Shown: one piece after another, positions 1 to 6,840 of the stretch
Layout: every line of letters begins with the position of its first letter
How positions within the stretch are numbered: the first letter of the stretch is position 1
NCBI GenBank assembly: GCA_002436115.1
Contig: DIXV01000126.1
Coordinates: 16,686-24,848, forward strand
Origin: Streptococcus sp. UBA6071
Lineage (GTDB): Bacteria; Bacillota; Bacilli; Lactobacillales; Streptococcaceae
Length of the DNA: 8,163 bases
Direction: 5' to 3'
Translations under genes and position numbers: made by a program
Notes under the pieces: generated by a model
What the model saw: only the letters and a program-made list of their open reading frames with translations
Told to the model about the DNA's origin: nothing
Database searches by the model: none

Positions 1-1
1 A

Positions 2-28
2 TTAGCATTCGATTACATAGAGTGCTAA
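2..28 (+). promoter_or_regulatory. CIRCE operator (HrcA binding site)
   Basis: The sequence reads TTAGCATTC, nine bases, then GAGTGCTAA. This matches the CIRCE consensus TTAGCACTC-N9-GAGTGCTAA except for one base in the left arm (T at position 8, which can still pair as G-U). CIRCE is the operator of the heat-shock repressor HrcA and typically precedes groES and dnaK operons in Gram-positive bacteria. It lies 22 bases before the groES start, so it would also be in the 5' leader of the mRNA. The promoter must lie upstream of the window. Confidence 0.93.
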
Positions 29-50
29 AAAAGAAATTATGGAGGTCTTT

Positions 51-332
51 ATGTTAAAACCCTTAGCAGACCGTGTGGTCTTAAAAGTTCGAGAAGAAGC
101 TCAGAAAACGGTTGGTGGCATTGTGCTGACAAGTACTAGCCAGGAAAAACCGCAGGTAGCAGATGTGGTAGCTGTAGGTCCTGGTAAAAATCATCATGGT
201 ACAGTGGTATCACCTGCGATTAAGGTTGGCGATCAAGTTGTCTTTGAAAAGTTTGCTGGTACAGAAGTCCAAGATGGAGATGAGACTTATCTTATCATTC
301 GAGAAAAAGACATTTTAGCAATCGTAGAATAA
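51..332 (+). CDS. groES: Co-chaperonin GroES (10 kDa)
   Basis: GroES forms the heptameric lid of the cytoplasmic GroEL folding chamber. The 93-residue product has the family's normal length and layout: an N-terminal LKPLADRVV strand, the mobile loop around residues 17-28 with the GGIVL motif that contacts GroEL, the VGPGK turn near residue 47, and a C-terminal strand ending DILAIVE. I chose the ATG at 51 rather than the in-frame ATG at 39. The Shine-Dalgarno GGAGG lies at 41-45, inside the longer version, and the family begins MLKPL or similar. CIRCE lies directly upstream, and groEL follows after 92 bases in the same direction, so HrcA-repressed, heat-inducible co-transcription is expected. 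Confidence 0.97.
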   Translation: MLKPLADRVVLKVREEAQKTVGGIVLTSTSQEKPQVADVVAVGPGKNHHGTVVSPAIKVGDQVVFEKFAGTEVQDGDETYLIIREKDILAIVE

Positions 333-341
333 AAGATGAAA

Positions 342-2053
<1,712 letters not shown>

Positions 2054-2133
2054 GGAAGAAGAGAGGACAAAGATTGTGCTTTAAAAAGCATGGCTTCGGT
2101 ATCTCATTTTCTTACTCTGCATTAGAATTGACC

Positions 2134-2170
2134 AAGAGATAGCACCGTCAAATGGAAAATGTGATCTCTT
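2134..2170 (+). other. Imperfect inverted repeat downstream of groEL
   Basis: AAGAGAT (2134-2140) plus CAC (2143-2145) pairs with GTG plus ATCTCTT (2161-2170), giving a ten-pair stem with a two-base bulge and a 15-base loop. It lies in the 147-base stretch between the groEL stop and the terminator, where I see no gene. It may be a 3' UTR stability structure. The role is not known. Confidence 0.35.
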
Positions 2171-2200
2171 GTGCCAAGGACTGATTTGATATACGTATTA

Positions 2201-2229
2201 AGAGGCTAGGGTTTTGCCCTGCCTCTTTT
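2201..2229 (+). terminator. groESL rho-independent terminator
   Basis: AGAGGC (2201-2206) pairs with GCCTCT (2221-2226), and AGGG (2208-2211) pairs with CCCT (2217-2220), with a single bulged T and a TTTTG loop. The stem runs straight into TTTTA on the plus strand. It is the first good terminator after groEL. Confidence 0.82.
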
Positions 2230-2236
2230 ATAGTTG

Positions 2237-2284
2237 GTAAAAACAAACGAACCACCCCTACCTTCTGAGTAGGGGTGGTTCGTT
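2237..2284 (-). terminator. Strong terminator of the nagA-like cluster, possibly bidirectional
   Basis: AACGAACCACCCCTA (2246-2260) and TAGGGGTGGTTCGTT (2270-2284) are perfect 15-base inverted arms around a nine-base loop. Read on the minus strand the stem is followed by TTGTTTTTACC, a proper T-tract, so it terminates the minus-strand genes, whose last stop is only about 15 bases away. There is no T-tract on the plus side, but the very stable stem could also back up the groEL terminator. Confidence 0.88.
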
Positions 2285-2298
2285 GCTAATTAAGTCTA

Positions 2299-3444
2299 TT
2301 AGTGGTTGGAAAAGTGGAGAGTCCCATTGATATAAGTTGCTTGAAGGGCAAGGTCGTCGTCTAAAACGATGAAATCTGCTGAGGCTCCTGTTTTTAGTTG
2401 CCCACACAGATGATCAATTCCAACAGAGGCAGCAGGGTTAAAGCTTGCCATACGAAGTGCTTCCATCGGAGTTGCCAGTCCCCATTTGACTAGATTTTGA
2501 ACAGCTTGGATAAGCTCTAAGACAGAGCCAGCCAAGTTGCCACTATCTTTTAGACGAACAGCTCCGTCCTTCACGATGACAGAAAACTCACCTAGGCTAG
2601 ATTGACAATCTCCCTGCCCTCCAGCTCGCATACAATCTGAGACAAGAACAGTCTTGTCTATCCCAGCTTTCAGAACAAGACTGGCAGATATTGGGTGGAC
2701 ATGAAGGCCATCGCAAATCAGTTCGTTAAACTGCCCTAGACTTAAGGCTGCTCCGACAACTCCCGGGTCTCTATGATGGAGGCCTCGCATACCGTTGTAG
2801 GTATGGACGAAAATAGAAGCCCCAGCTTTAACAGCCTGACAACACTCGTCGTAAGTAGCATCGGTATGGGCGATAGCAGGGTAGATTTCTTTTTCCTTAG
2901 CATGTGCGATGAAGGGCATTGCTCCGTCTCGTTCAGGAGCAAGAGCAATCTTTTTAATCCAGCCTTGGGCAGCATTTTGCCAATCGTCTAAGTCATCAAT
3001 GATAGGATCTCCCATGTAAGCAGGGTTCTGTGCTCCTTTGTAGGTTTCACTGAAAAAAGGACCTTCTAGAAAAATACCCTGAATTTTGGCGCCCGAGATA
3101 GTTTGAGCATTTTCGCCAATGGTTTGGCAGACCTTAGTAAGCAGGTCTTTAGGTGCGGTCAGGGTTGTGGGAAGGTAAGAGGTGACACCACAGGCAGGCA
3201 AGGCTGCCGATATAGCAGAGAGCCCCTCTAAGGAATTATCCATGACATCATGCCCCACAAATCCATGAATATGGGTATCAACGAGACCAGGTGCAATACT
3301 GTAATCGCTGTAGTCTAGAATCTCTCCATCAGGCTCTTCGGTTTGGTATTGTCCAAAATGACCATCAGCAAGGATAGGTAGAAACCCTCTTTCTTTGACA
3401 TGATCTTTAAAATAAAACTGTTTGGCTAAGATATATCGTGTCAT
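2299..3444 (-). CDS. nagA: N-acetylglucosamine-6-phosphate deacetylase, NagA-like
   Basis: Cytoplasmic amidohydrolase that converts GlcNAc-6-phosphate to glucosamine-6-phosphate and acetate, the first committed step of amino-sugar catabolism. The 381 residues match the family length. Visible metal and catalytic residues are DTHIH (His58, His60), LEGPF (Glu127), AHTDAT (His193), VHTYNGM (His214) and VSDCM (Asp270, the general base), followed by the C-terminal beta segment ADFIVLDDDL. Some motifs differ from what I recall of the usual streptococcal NagA (AHTDAT for GHSNAT, VSDCM for ITDCM), so it may be a second paralog acting on a related N-acetyl sugar phosphate. The AraC gene is 32 bases upstream on the same strand and a GntR regulator precedes that. 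The function class is firm; the exact substrate is inference. Confidence 0.9.
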   Translation of the reverse strand: MTRYILAKQFYFKDHVKERGFLPILADGHFGQYQTEEPDGEILDYSDYSIAPGLVDTHIHGFVGHDVMDNSLEGLSAISAALPACGVTSYLPTTLTAPKDLLTKVCQTIGENAQTISGAKIQGIFLEGPFFSETYKGAQNPAYMGDPIIDDLDDWQNAAQGWIKKIALAPERDGAMPFIAHAKEKEIYPAIAHTDATYDECCQAVKAGASIFVHTYNGMRGLHHRDPGVVGAALSLGQFNELICDGLHVHPISASLVLKAGIDKTVLVSDCMRAGGQGDCQSSLGEFSVIVKDGAVRLKDSGNLAGSVLELIQAVQNLVKWGLATPMEALRMASFNPAASVGIDHLCGQLKTGASADFIVLDDDLALQATYINGTLHFSNH

Positions 3445-3476
3445 AACATAGGTTACCTTTCTTCATAAAAGAGACC

Positions 3477-4625
3477 TTAGATTGTCTTATAAGGTTGTTT
3501 GGCATAACGTGAAGGTGGATAGCCAAAGGCATGTTTAAAGGAACGAGAAAAAGCAGGCAAGGAATGGTAGCCTACCATCTCGGCAATCTCTGTAAGAGAG
3601 TGGGGAGATTCTCGTATGAGGACCTTTGCTTGATTCAGTCGCTGAGCCTCCATGTAGGCTCGCGGTTGCATATGGATAAATCGGTGGAAAAGTGCTTGAA
3701 TGTTGGAACGAGAGAGGCCGAATGCTTTGCTAACATCAATGACACGTGCCTCAGGATGGTCCTTGATGTAATCTAGAATTTCTTGAAAGACTTTCTTATC
3801 AGACTTTTCTTTCATGGCGGACACCCCTGTGACAGTTGGTTGAATTTCAGAGATGAGCGAGAGGATGAAAAGCTTAAGTCGTGCCAAGAGTTGATCGTAT
3901 TTGTAAGGGTAATCTTCCAACTCACTGATTCGGATAAAGGTTTCTAGTTTTGAAAACTGATTTGTTCCCAAATGAAAGACCCTGTTGAAAAATTGAGAAT
4001 CAGATGAATCCATGTCAAAAAGAATGGAGAGGAAGGTCGTTTTTTCGCCAGTCGTAATAGCCTGTGTATGCTCTTGATTGGAAGCATAGATAATGGCATC
4101 GTAGCGAGATAAGTGATGATCAAACCCATCAACGGTGGTTGTTAACTGTCCCTGTTTGACGATCGTTAGCTCACAAAAATCATGTTTTTCGACTTTGGAG
4201 CGGTAGTCTTCTTCTTTTGAGTGGAAATAGAAGCCATAAAGGGTCGGAATCCGAAGCTGAACCTCAAGAGGTTTCCATATGATGGGGGCCTCTAATTGTT
4301 TTTCAATCAAATTGACGGAAGGGGCGTACGCCAAATTAACCTGACTTTCATCGGACAGGCTGAGGAGATTGAAAAAAGTTTGGGGTTCAATTTTCACATG
4401 ACCATGAAGAACAAACTTTTTATAAGCCCCAGCTGGGCTCTTAGCAACAATTAGTATGCTGATACCAGATTTAGCAGTCAAGTAAACGGGCTTATCATAA
4501 TGATGAAGGCTAGTCACTTGTGAATTGACTAGAGTGATGGTTTTCTCAAGATAATCTTGAGGACATGATTCTGAGGTAGACTCAAAATAGCTATTGTGAC
4601 CAATAGCGGAAGTTTTTGTAAACAT
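3477..4625 (-). CDS. AraC-family transcriptional regulator with cupin-like sensor domain
   Basis: Probable cytoplasmic DNA-binding regulator of 382 residues. The C-terminus (about 277-377) is a typical AraC/XylS double helix-turn-helix: VIDVSKAFGLSRSNIQALF near 295-313, and SLTEIAEMVGYHSLPAFSRSFK near 343-364, followed by FGYPPSRY. Residues about 145-205 look like the AraC_binding cupin fold (DFCELTIVKQGQ, then AIIYASNQEHTQ), which in relatives binds sugars. The first 130 or so residues do not resemble a domain I recognise. The start follows a purine-rich stretch ending AAAAGGATT. It sits 40 bases after the GntR gene and 32 bases before nagA on the same strand, which suggests local control of amino-sugar use. 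AraC proteins of this layout are usually activators; the ligand cannot be read from the sequence. Confidence 0.88.
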   Translation of the reverse strand: MFTKTSAIGHNSYFESTSESCPQDYLEKTITLVNSQVTSLHHYDKPVYLTAKSGISILIVAKSPAGAYKKFVLHGHVKIEPQTFFNLLSLSDESQVNLAYAPSVNLIEKQLEAPIIWKPLEVQLRIPTLYGFYFHSKEEDYRSKVEKHDFCELTIVKQGQLTTTVDGFDHHLSRYDAIIYASNQEHTQAITTGEKTTFLSILFDMDSSDSQFFNRVFHLGTNQFSKLETFIRISELEDYPYKYDQLLARLKLFILSLISEIQPTVTGVSAMKEKSDKKVFQEILDYIKDHPEARVIDVSKAFGLSRSNIQALFHRFIHMQPRAYMEAQRLNQAKVLIRESPHSLTEIAEMVGYHSLPAFSRSFKHAFGYPPSRYAKQPYKTI

Positions 4626-4665
4626 AATCCTTTTCTTTCCTTTCCTTTTCTCATCTCCTAGTTAA

Positions 4666-5370
4666 TTATTCGGAAGAGAGTTTAATCTTATAGTAATCCC
4701 ATTTCTTATAAGATTCAACATATTCAAAGACCCGATTGTTTTCAGCATTGTAAGTGATTGTTGTCTGAAAGACAATTGGTTCAGAGCTCGAAGATGCCAA
4801 GATCCCTGCAACATCATCTGGAGTGTGCAATCGTATCTCATCGATTGTCTCAGAATTCTCATCCTCTAACTGAAAATTGAAGTCCTGTTTCAGGCGCTCA
4901 GCAATTGATTCATAGTAGGAGAGATCAGGGAAGTTGGGGTTGATAAACTGCTCAGGTAAATAAGAGCGTTTATAGAGGTAAGCAACCTCTTGAGCTTTAT
5001 AGAGCTGTTCAATACAGTAGTAGTGTTGTTCCTCCTTCAAGGCTAATTGTTTAAGGATGCGTTCCTCGTTTCCCCGAGTGATGGCCAAGACAGTCACTTT
5101 AGGGGTTTTGATCGATAAGGCAGCGAGGTCGGCGAACCTAACTGTTTTGCCCCTCTTTGCTTGAGCAACGAAAGTCCCCTTTCCTTGTCGTCTAAGGAGA
5201 TAACCTTCGGTTACTAAATCATTGAGAGCACGGATAACCGTAATTGAGCTGACATGGAAGAGTTTCATGAGTTCGGCTTCTGTGTAGAATTTATCTCCGT
5301 TTTCAAGTTTCCCAGACGTGAGCTGTTTCTTTAGTTCATTTTTTATCATTTGATACTTTGGAATTCTCAT
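4666..5370 (-). CDS. GntR-family (HutC subfamily) transcriptional regulator with UTRA domain
   Basis: A 234-residue repressor-type protein. Residues 1-70 are the GntR winged helix: PKYQMIKNELKKQL, the recognition region SSITVIRALNDLVTEG (41-56), and the wing RRQGKGTFV (60-68). Residues about 88-230 have UTRA (HutC-type) ligand-domain features, including YKRSYLPEQ (133-141) and the closing YVESYKKWDYYKIKL. Relatives such as NagR/YvoA bind amino-sugar phosphates, which fits the nagA-like gene in the same cluster, so it may be the local GlcNAc-responsive repressor; that link is inference. AAAGGA on the complement of 5379-5384, eight bases before the ATG, supports the start. It is first in the cluster, so it is probably autoregulated. 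Confidence 0.9.
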   Translation of the reverse strand: MRIPKYQMIKNELKKQLTSGKLENGDKFYTEAELMKLFHVSSITVIRALNDLVTEGYLLRRQGKGTFVAQAKRGKTVRFADLAALSIKTPKVTVLAITRGNEERILKQLALKEEQHYYCIEQLYKAQEVAYLYKRSYLPEQFINPNFPDLSYYESIAERLKQDFNFQLEDENSETIDEIRLHTPDDVAGILASSSSEPIVFQTTITYNAENNRVFEYVESYKKWDYYKIKLSSE

Positions 5371-5410
5371 GCGTGGAGTCCTTTCTATGGGTGCAGAATT
5401 TTTATCTGCT

Positions 5411-5479
5411 ACTATATTAACACAAAAAAAGCCCGAAATAAACTACTTTACAAATTTAATTTCATTTTCATTAAAATTT
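5411..5479 (-). promoter_or_regulatory. Probable promoter/operator region of the GntR-AraC-nagA cluster
   Basis: On the minus strand the region holds a TATAGT/TAATAT -10 candidate (complement of 5411-5420), about 40 bases before the GntR start. I find no convincing -35 at 17 bases. Farther upstream an AT-rich inverted repeat, AAATTTAAT (5452-5460) and ATTAAAATTT (5470-5479), could be an operator but could also arise by composition. Only the general location is supported. Confidence 0.35.
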
Positions 5480-5550
5480 TTAGACGATTCAAACAAAAGA
5501 AACTCAGAAAAGGGTGTCTTTCCCTTTAGATAGGACATATATTAGGTGAA

Positions 5551-5632
5551 ATGAGACGTTCAGACGGACAAGTTTAGGCAAAGGATAAGAGAAAAGAGGG
5601 AGGCTCGTTTAATAGCAGAATGGCAAAAATAA
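5551..5632 (+). pseudogene. Possible remnant of a small gene upstream of tadA
   Basis: Between 5555 and 5632 one frame reads 25 residues ending KREARLIAEWQK-stop. It is rich in basic and acidic helix-formers like a real protein C-terminus, but it is preceded by a stop codon and has no ATG, GTG or TTG of its own. An ATG at 5551 in another frame gives MRRSDGQV-stop, and a one-base shift near 5572 would join the two. The purine-rich composition could also produce this by chance. The rest of the 5371-5676 spacer has a short AAAGGG/CCCTTT hairpin at 5509-5527 and nothing else I can support. Confidence 0.2.
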
Positions 5633-5679
5633 GTGGACGGGGTATGGGCTGAATTGATAAGGTATTTACTATCTACATG

Positions 5680-5688
5680 TGGTATAAT
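5680..5688 (+). promoter_or_regulatory. Extended -10 promoter of tadA
   Basis: TGGTATAAT is a perfect extended -10 (TGn plus TATAAT at 5683-5688). No good -35 exists at standard spacing (TTGATA at 5654-5659 is 23 bases away), which extended -10 promoters tolerate. The usual start point six to eight bases after the -10 falls at 5694-5696, on the first base of the tadA ATG at 5695. Confidence 0.7.
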
Positions 5689-5694
5689 AGGCTT

Positions 5695-6174
5695 ATGCAA
5701 TATACAGAGAAGGAAAAGGCCTTTTATATGCAAGAGGCCTTAAAGGAAGCAAAGCTAGCTTTATCACATAATGAGATTCCCATAGGTTGTGTGTTAGTCA
5801 AGGATGGGCAGATTATCGGGAGAGGGCACAATGCTCGTGAGCAATTGAACCAAGCTATTATGCACGCTGAAATAATGGCTATCGCAGAGGCGAACCGACA
5901 TGAAAACAGTTGGCGTTTGCTAGACACAACACTTTTTGTAACGATAGAACCCTGTATTATGTGTAGTGGGGCCATTGGGCTTGCTCGCCTACCACAAGTT
6001 ATCTATGGTGCTAAAAATCCAAAATTTGGAGCGGCAGGGAGTCTCTATGATATTCTAGCTGACAGTCGCCTTAATCATCAGGTCAATGTGGAGTCAGGGG
6101 TTTTAGAGGAGGATTGCGCACAAATCCTGCAAGACTTTTTTAGACGTCGACGGCAAAGTGATCGCCCTAAATAG
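5695..6174 (+). CDS. tadA: tRNA-specific adenosine deaminase TadA
   Basis: TadA converts adenosine-34 to inosine in the anticodon of tRNA-Arg(ACG), using zinc, in the cytoplasm. The 159-residue protein has the cytidine/deoxycytidylate deaminase fold: HAE at 57-59 (His57 zinc ligand, Glu59 proton shuttle) and PCIMC at 86-90 (Cys87 and Cys90 zinc ligands). The family segments GRGHNARE and KFGAAGSLYDIL are present. I chose ATG 5695 over the in-frame ATG at 5677 because the -10 box lies inside the longer version and relatives begin near M-x-Y-T. There is no clear Shine-Dalgarno before 5695, only a weak AGG four bases away, so translation may be leaderless. No terminator is obvious after the stop, so transcripts may run into the micro-ORF region. 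Confidence 0.95.
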   Translation: MQYTEKEKAFYMQEALKEAKLALSHNEIPIGCVLVKDGQIIGRGHNAREQLNQAIMHAEIMAIAEANRHENSWRLLDTTLFVTIEPCIMCSGAIGLARLPQVIYGAKNPKFGAAGSLYDILADSRLNHQVNVESGVLEEDCAQILQDFFRRRRQSDRPK

Positions 6175-6188
6175 ACGAATCTGTTTCA

Positions 6189-6196
6189 GGGGGGGG
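6189..6196 (+). repeat. G8 homopolymer run in the spacer after tadA
   Basis: Eight consecutive G residues lie 15 bases after the tadA stop in otherwise AT-rich DNA. G runs of this length are prone to slippage in replication. It lies outside any coding sequence I can identify and about 70 bases upstream of the micro-ORF promoter, so an effect on expression is only a possibility. The rest of 6175-6266 contains nothing else I can support. Confidence 0.6.
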
Positions 6197-6266
6197 AGGA
6201 GCGTTTTCAGCGATAGGATCTTACGTAATGGCTAAGAAAAAAATAATAAAAAGATAAGAAAAAAGC

Positions 6267-6295
6267 TTGCATTTTGTAAGCGTTTACGGTATAAT
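6267..6295 (+). promoter_or_regulatory. Sigma-A promoter of the micro-ORF transcript
   Basis: TTGCAT (6267-6272) and a perfect TATAAT (6290-6295) are separated by exactly 17 bases. Transcription should start near 6302, giving a leader of about 45 bases before the first micro-ORF at 6346. A cre-like site fills the spacer. Confidence 0.85.
6274..6288 (+). promoter_or_regulatory. Catabolite response element (cre) inside the promoter
   Basis: TTGTAAGCGTTTACG matches the Gram-positive cre consensus WTGNAANCGNWNNCW at every constrained position except the last. It lies wholly between the -35 and -10 boxes, where bound CcpA would be expected to block RNA polymerase. The match is seen directly; repression by preferred sugars is inferred from the known behaviour of CcpA at promoter-overlapping sites. 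Confidence 0.72.
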
Positions 6296-6345
6296 AAAAC
6301 CATAGAAAAGGAAGTCAAGATAATCTTTAAAAAGGAGTGATTGCC

Positions 6346-6396
6346 ATGCTAAGATTTAACTTGAGTCAGTATAAAAACGGTGATACACTAGAGTAG
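6346..6396 (+). CDS. Micro-ORF 1, 16-residue peptide with the YKNGD motif
   Basis: The ATG at 6346 opens MLRFNLSQYKNGDTLE and ends at TAG. AAGGAG at 6332-6337 lies eight bases upstream, ideal for a streptococcal start, and the promoter at 6267-6295 fits. The peptide is polar, with no signal sequence, no cysteine and no hydrophobic segment, so it does not resemble a secreted SHP- or ComS-type pheromone. It shares eight identical positions with micro-ORF 2, 39 bases downstream. A five-base stem (AGTAG/CTACT, 6392-6406) overlaps its stop codon. I do not recognise the family. Options are a micropeptide, a peptide-modification substrate, a regulatory leader peptide, or a relic of a longer duplicated gene. 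Confidence 0.6.
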   Translation: MLRFNLSQYKNGDTLE

Positions 6397-6434
6397 TCTA
6401 TCTACTGTTGCGACGATTTATTGGAGGTGTGCAG

Positions 6435-6479
6435 ATGCTTAAGATGAATATAGGTCGGTACAAGAATGGAGATGGGTGA
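6435..6479 (+). CDS. Micro-ORF 2, 14-residue paralog of micro-ORF 1
   Basis: The ATG at 6435 opens MLKMNIGRYKNGDG and ends at TGA, with GGAGG at 6423-6427 seven bases upstream. Aligned without gaps to micro-ORF 1, positions M1, L2, N5, Y9, K10, N11, G12 and D13 are identical, and positions 3, 4 and 6 are conservative (R/K, F/M, L/I). Six of the eight identical residues (Leu, Asn, Tyr, Lys, Asn, Gly) use different synonymous codons in the two copies, the pattern expected if the peptide sequence is under selection. Beyond the TGA the frame reads 11 more codons to a TAA, with no sign of a longer protein. The function is unknown. Confidence 0.6.
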   Translation: MLKMNIGRYKNGDG

Positions 6480-6755
6480 GACCATTTCGAATCTGATTTT
6501 CTTGTTTACTCGTAATCACATCATTAGTAATGGATATAATTGAGTGGCGCCTAGGCTGTATATAGAATGATATAAAAAATGCTAGTAAGGAGCGTAGGAG
6601 GCTATCTTGAAAGAATGTTTACTCTTTAATTAAAAATTTAATCGTTAGGGGTGACTCCAGTGACAATATGATTGTTTTTATTAGAAACATTGGTAATAAG
6701 CAACCTTTCGTATTCTGAAGATATGAAAGGGGATATAGTTGATTTCACGTTTCAC
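6480..6755 (+). other. Unexplained 276-base segment between micro-ORF 2 and the terminator
   Basis: No conventional gene is visible on either strand. Weak small frames exist: a TTG at 6607 after AGGAGG (6596-6601) encoding eight residues ending CLLFN, and an ATG at 6668 encoding MIVFIRNIGNKQPFVF with a distant AGGGGTGA. A TATAAT at 6535-6540 lacks a -35 at usable spacing. There is an AT palindrome at 6629-6642 and GCCTAGGC at 6548-6555. The segment could be a long 3' UTR, a regulatory RNA, or a decayed gene. Confidence 0.4.
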
Positions 6756-6822
6756 AAAGGGTCGTCCGAATGAAGTTTCGGATGCCCTTTTTATGTGGGG
6801 AAGAAAAAGATTAGAGAACTAG
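6739..6822 (+). CDS. Weak candidate small ORF overlapping the terminator, TTG start
   Basis: A TTG at 6739 lies seven bases after AAAGGGG (6726-6732) and opens a 27-codon frame ending GRKRLEN-stop just before the esterase ribosome binding site. The frame runs straight through the terminator hairpin, so it would rarely be transcribed in full, and its composition may simply reflect the hairpin. I list it because the Shine-Dalgarno is good. No family is recognised. Confidence 0.15.
   Translation: MISRFTKGRPNEVSDALFMWGRKRLEN
6756..6792 (+). terminator. Rho-independent terminator after the micro-ORF region
   Basis: AAAGGG (6756-6761) with TCCGAA (6765-6770) pairs with TTCGGA (6777-6782) and CCCTTT (6785-6790), with one bulged base and a TGAAGT loop, followed by further Ts. 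It ends about 48 bases before the esterase start. It therefore either closes the micro-ORF transcript or acts as a partial barrier to read-through into the esterase, for which I see no separate good promoter. Confidence 0.85.
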
Positions 6823-6840
6823 GAGAAGAAAGGATGAGTT

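Noticed and set aside
39..50. Upstream in-frame ATG giving a 97-residue GroES
   Set aside because: The Shine-Dalgarno GGAGG at 41-45 would lie inside the coding region; the ATG at 51 has correct spacing and the family's normal N-terminus.
5677..5694. Longer TadA start adding MWYNRL
   Set aside because: These codons contain the TATAAT promoter box and have no ribosome binding site; homologs begin near the second ATG.
6346..6479. Micro-ORFs as remnants of phage capsid or scaffold N-termini
   Set aside because: The start MLRFNLSQY loosely resembles the M-x-x-x-N-L-Q-x-F openings of some phage structural proteins, but nothing phage-like follows and both frames stop cleanly with intact ribosome binding sites. 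The likeness is too short to rely on.
6346..6479. Micro-ORFs as SHP- or ComS-type quorum-sensing pheromones
   Set aside because: Neither peptide has the hydrophobic core or positively charged signal-like N-terminus of those precursors, and no Rgg-type regulator gene is in the window.
6535..6540. TATAAT as a promoter for the esterase
   Set aside because: The nearest TTG-type -35 (TTGTTT at 6502-6507) is 27 bases away, there is no TGn extension in register, and a terminator lies between it and the esterase.
6579..6629. A third YKNGD-like peptide starting at the ATG at 6579
   Set aside because: It begins ML and has Tyr at position 9 like the other two, but lacks KNGD and has no ribosome binding site; the similarity is at chance level.
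6175..6760. Small signal recognition particle RNA after tadA
   Set aside because: An RNA gene near tadA is known in some Firmicutes, but the conserved GGAAGCAGCC-type tetraloop region is absent here.
6834..6836. Alternative ATG just before the esterase start
   Set aside because: It is in another frame that closes without producing the lipoprotein signal or esterase motifs.
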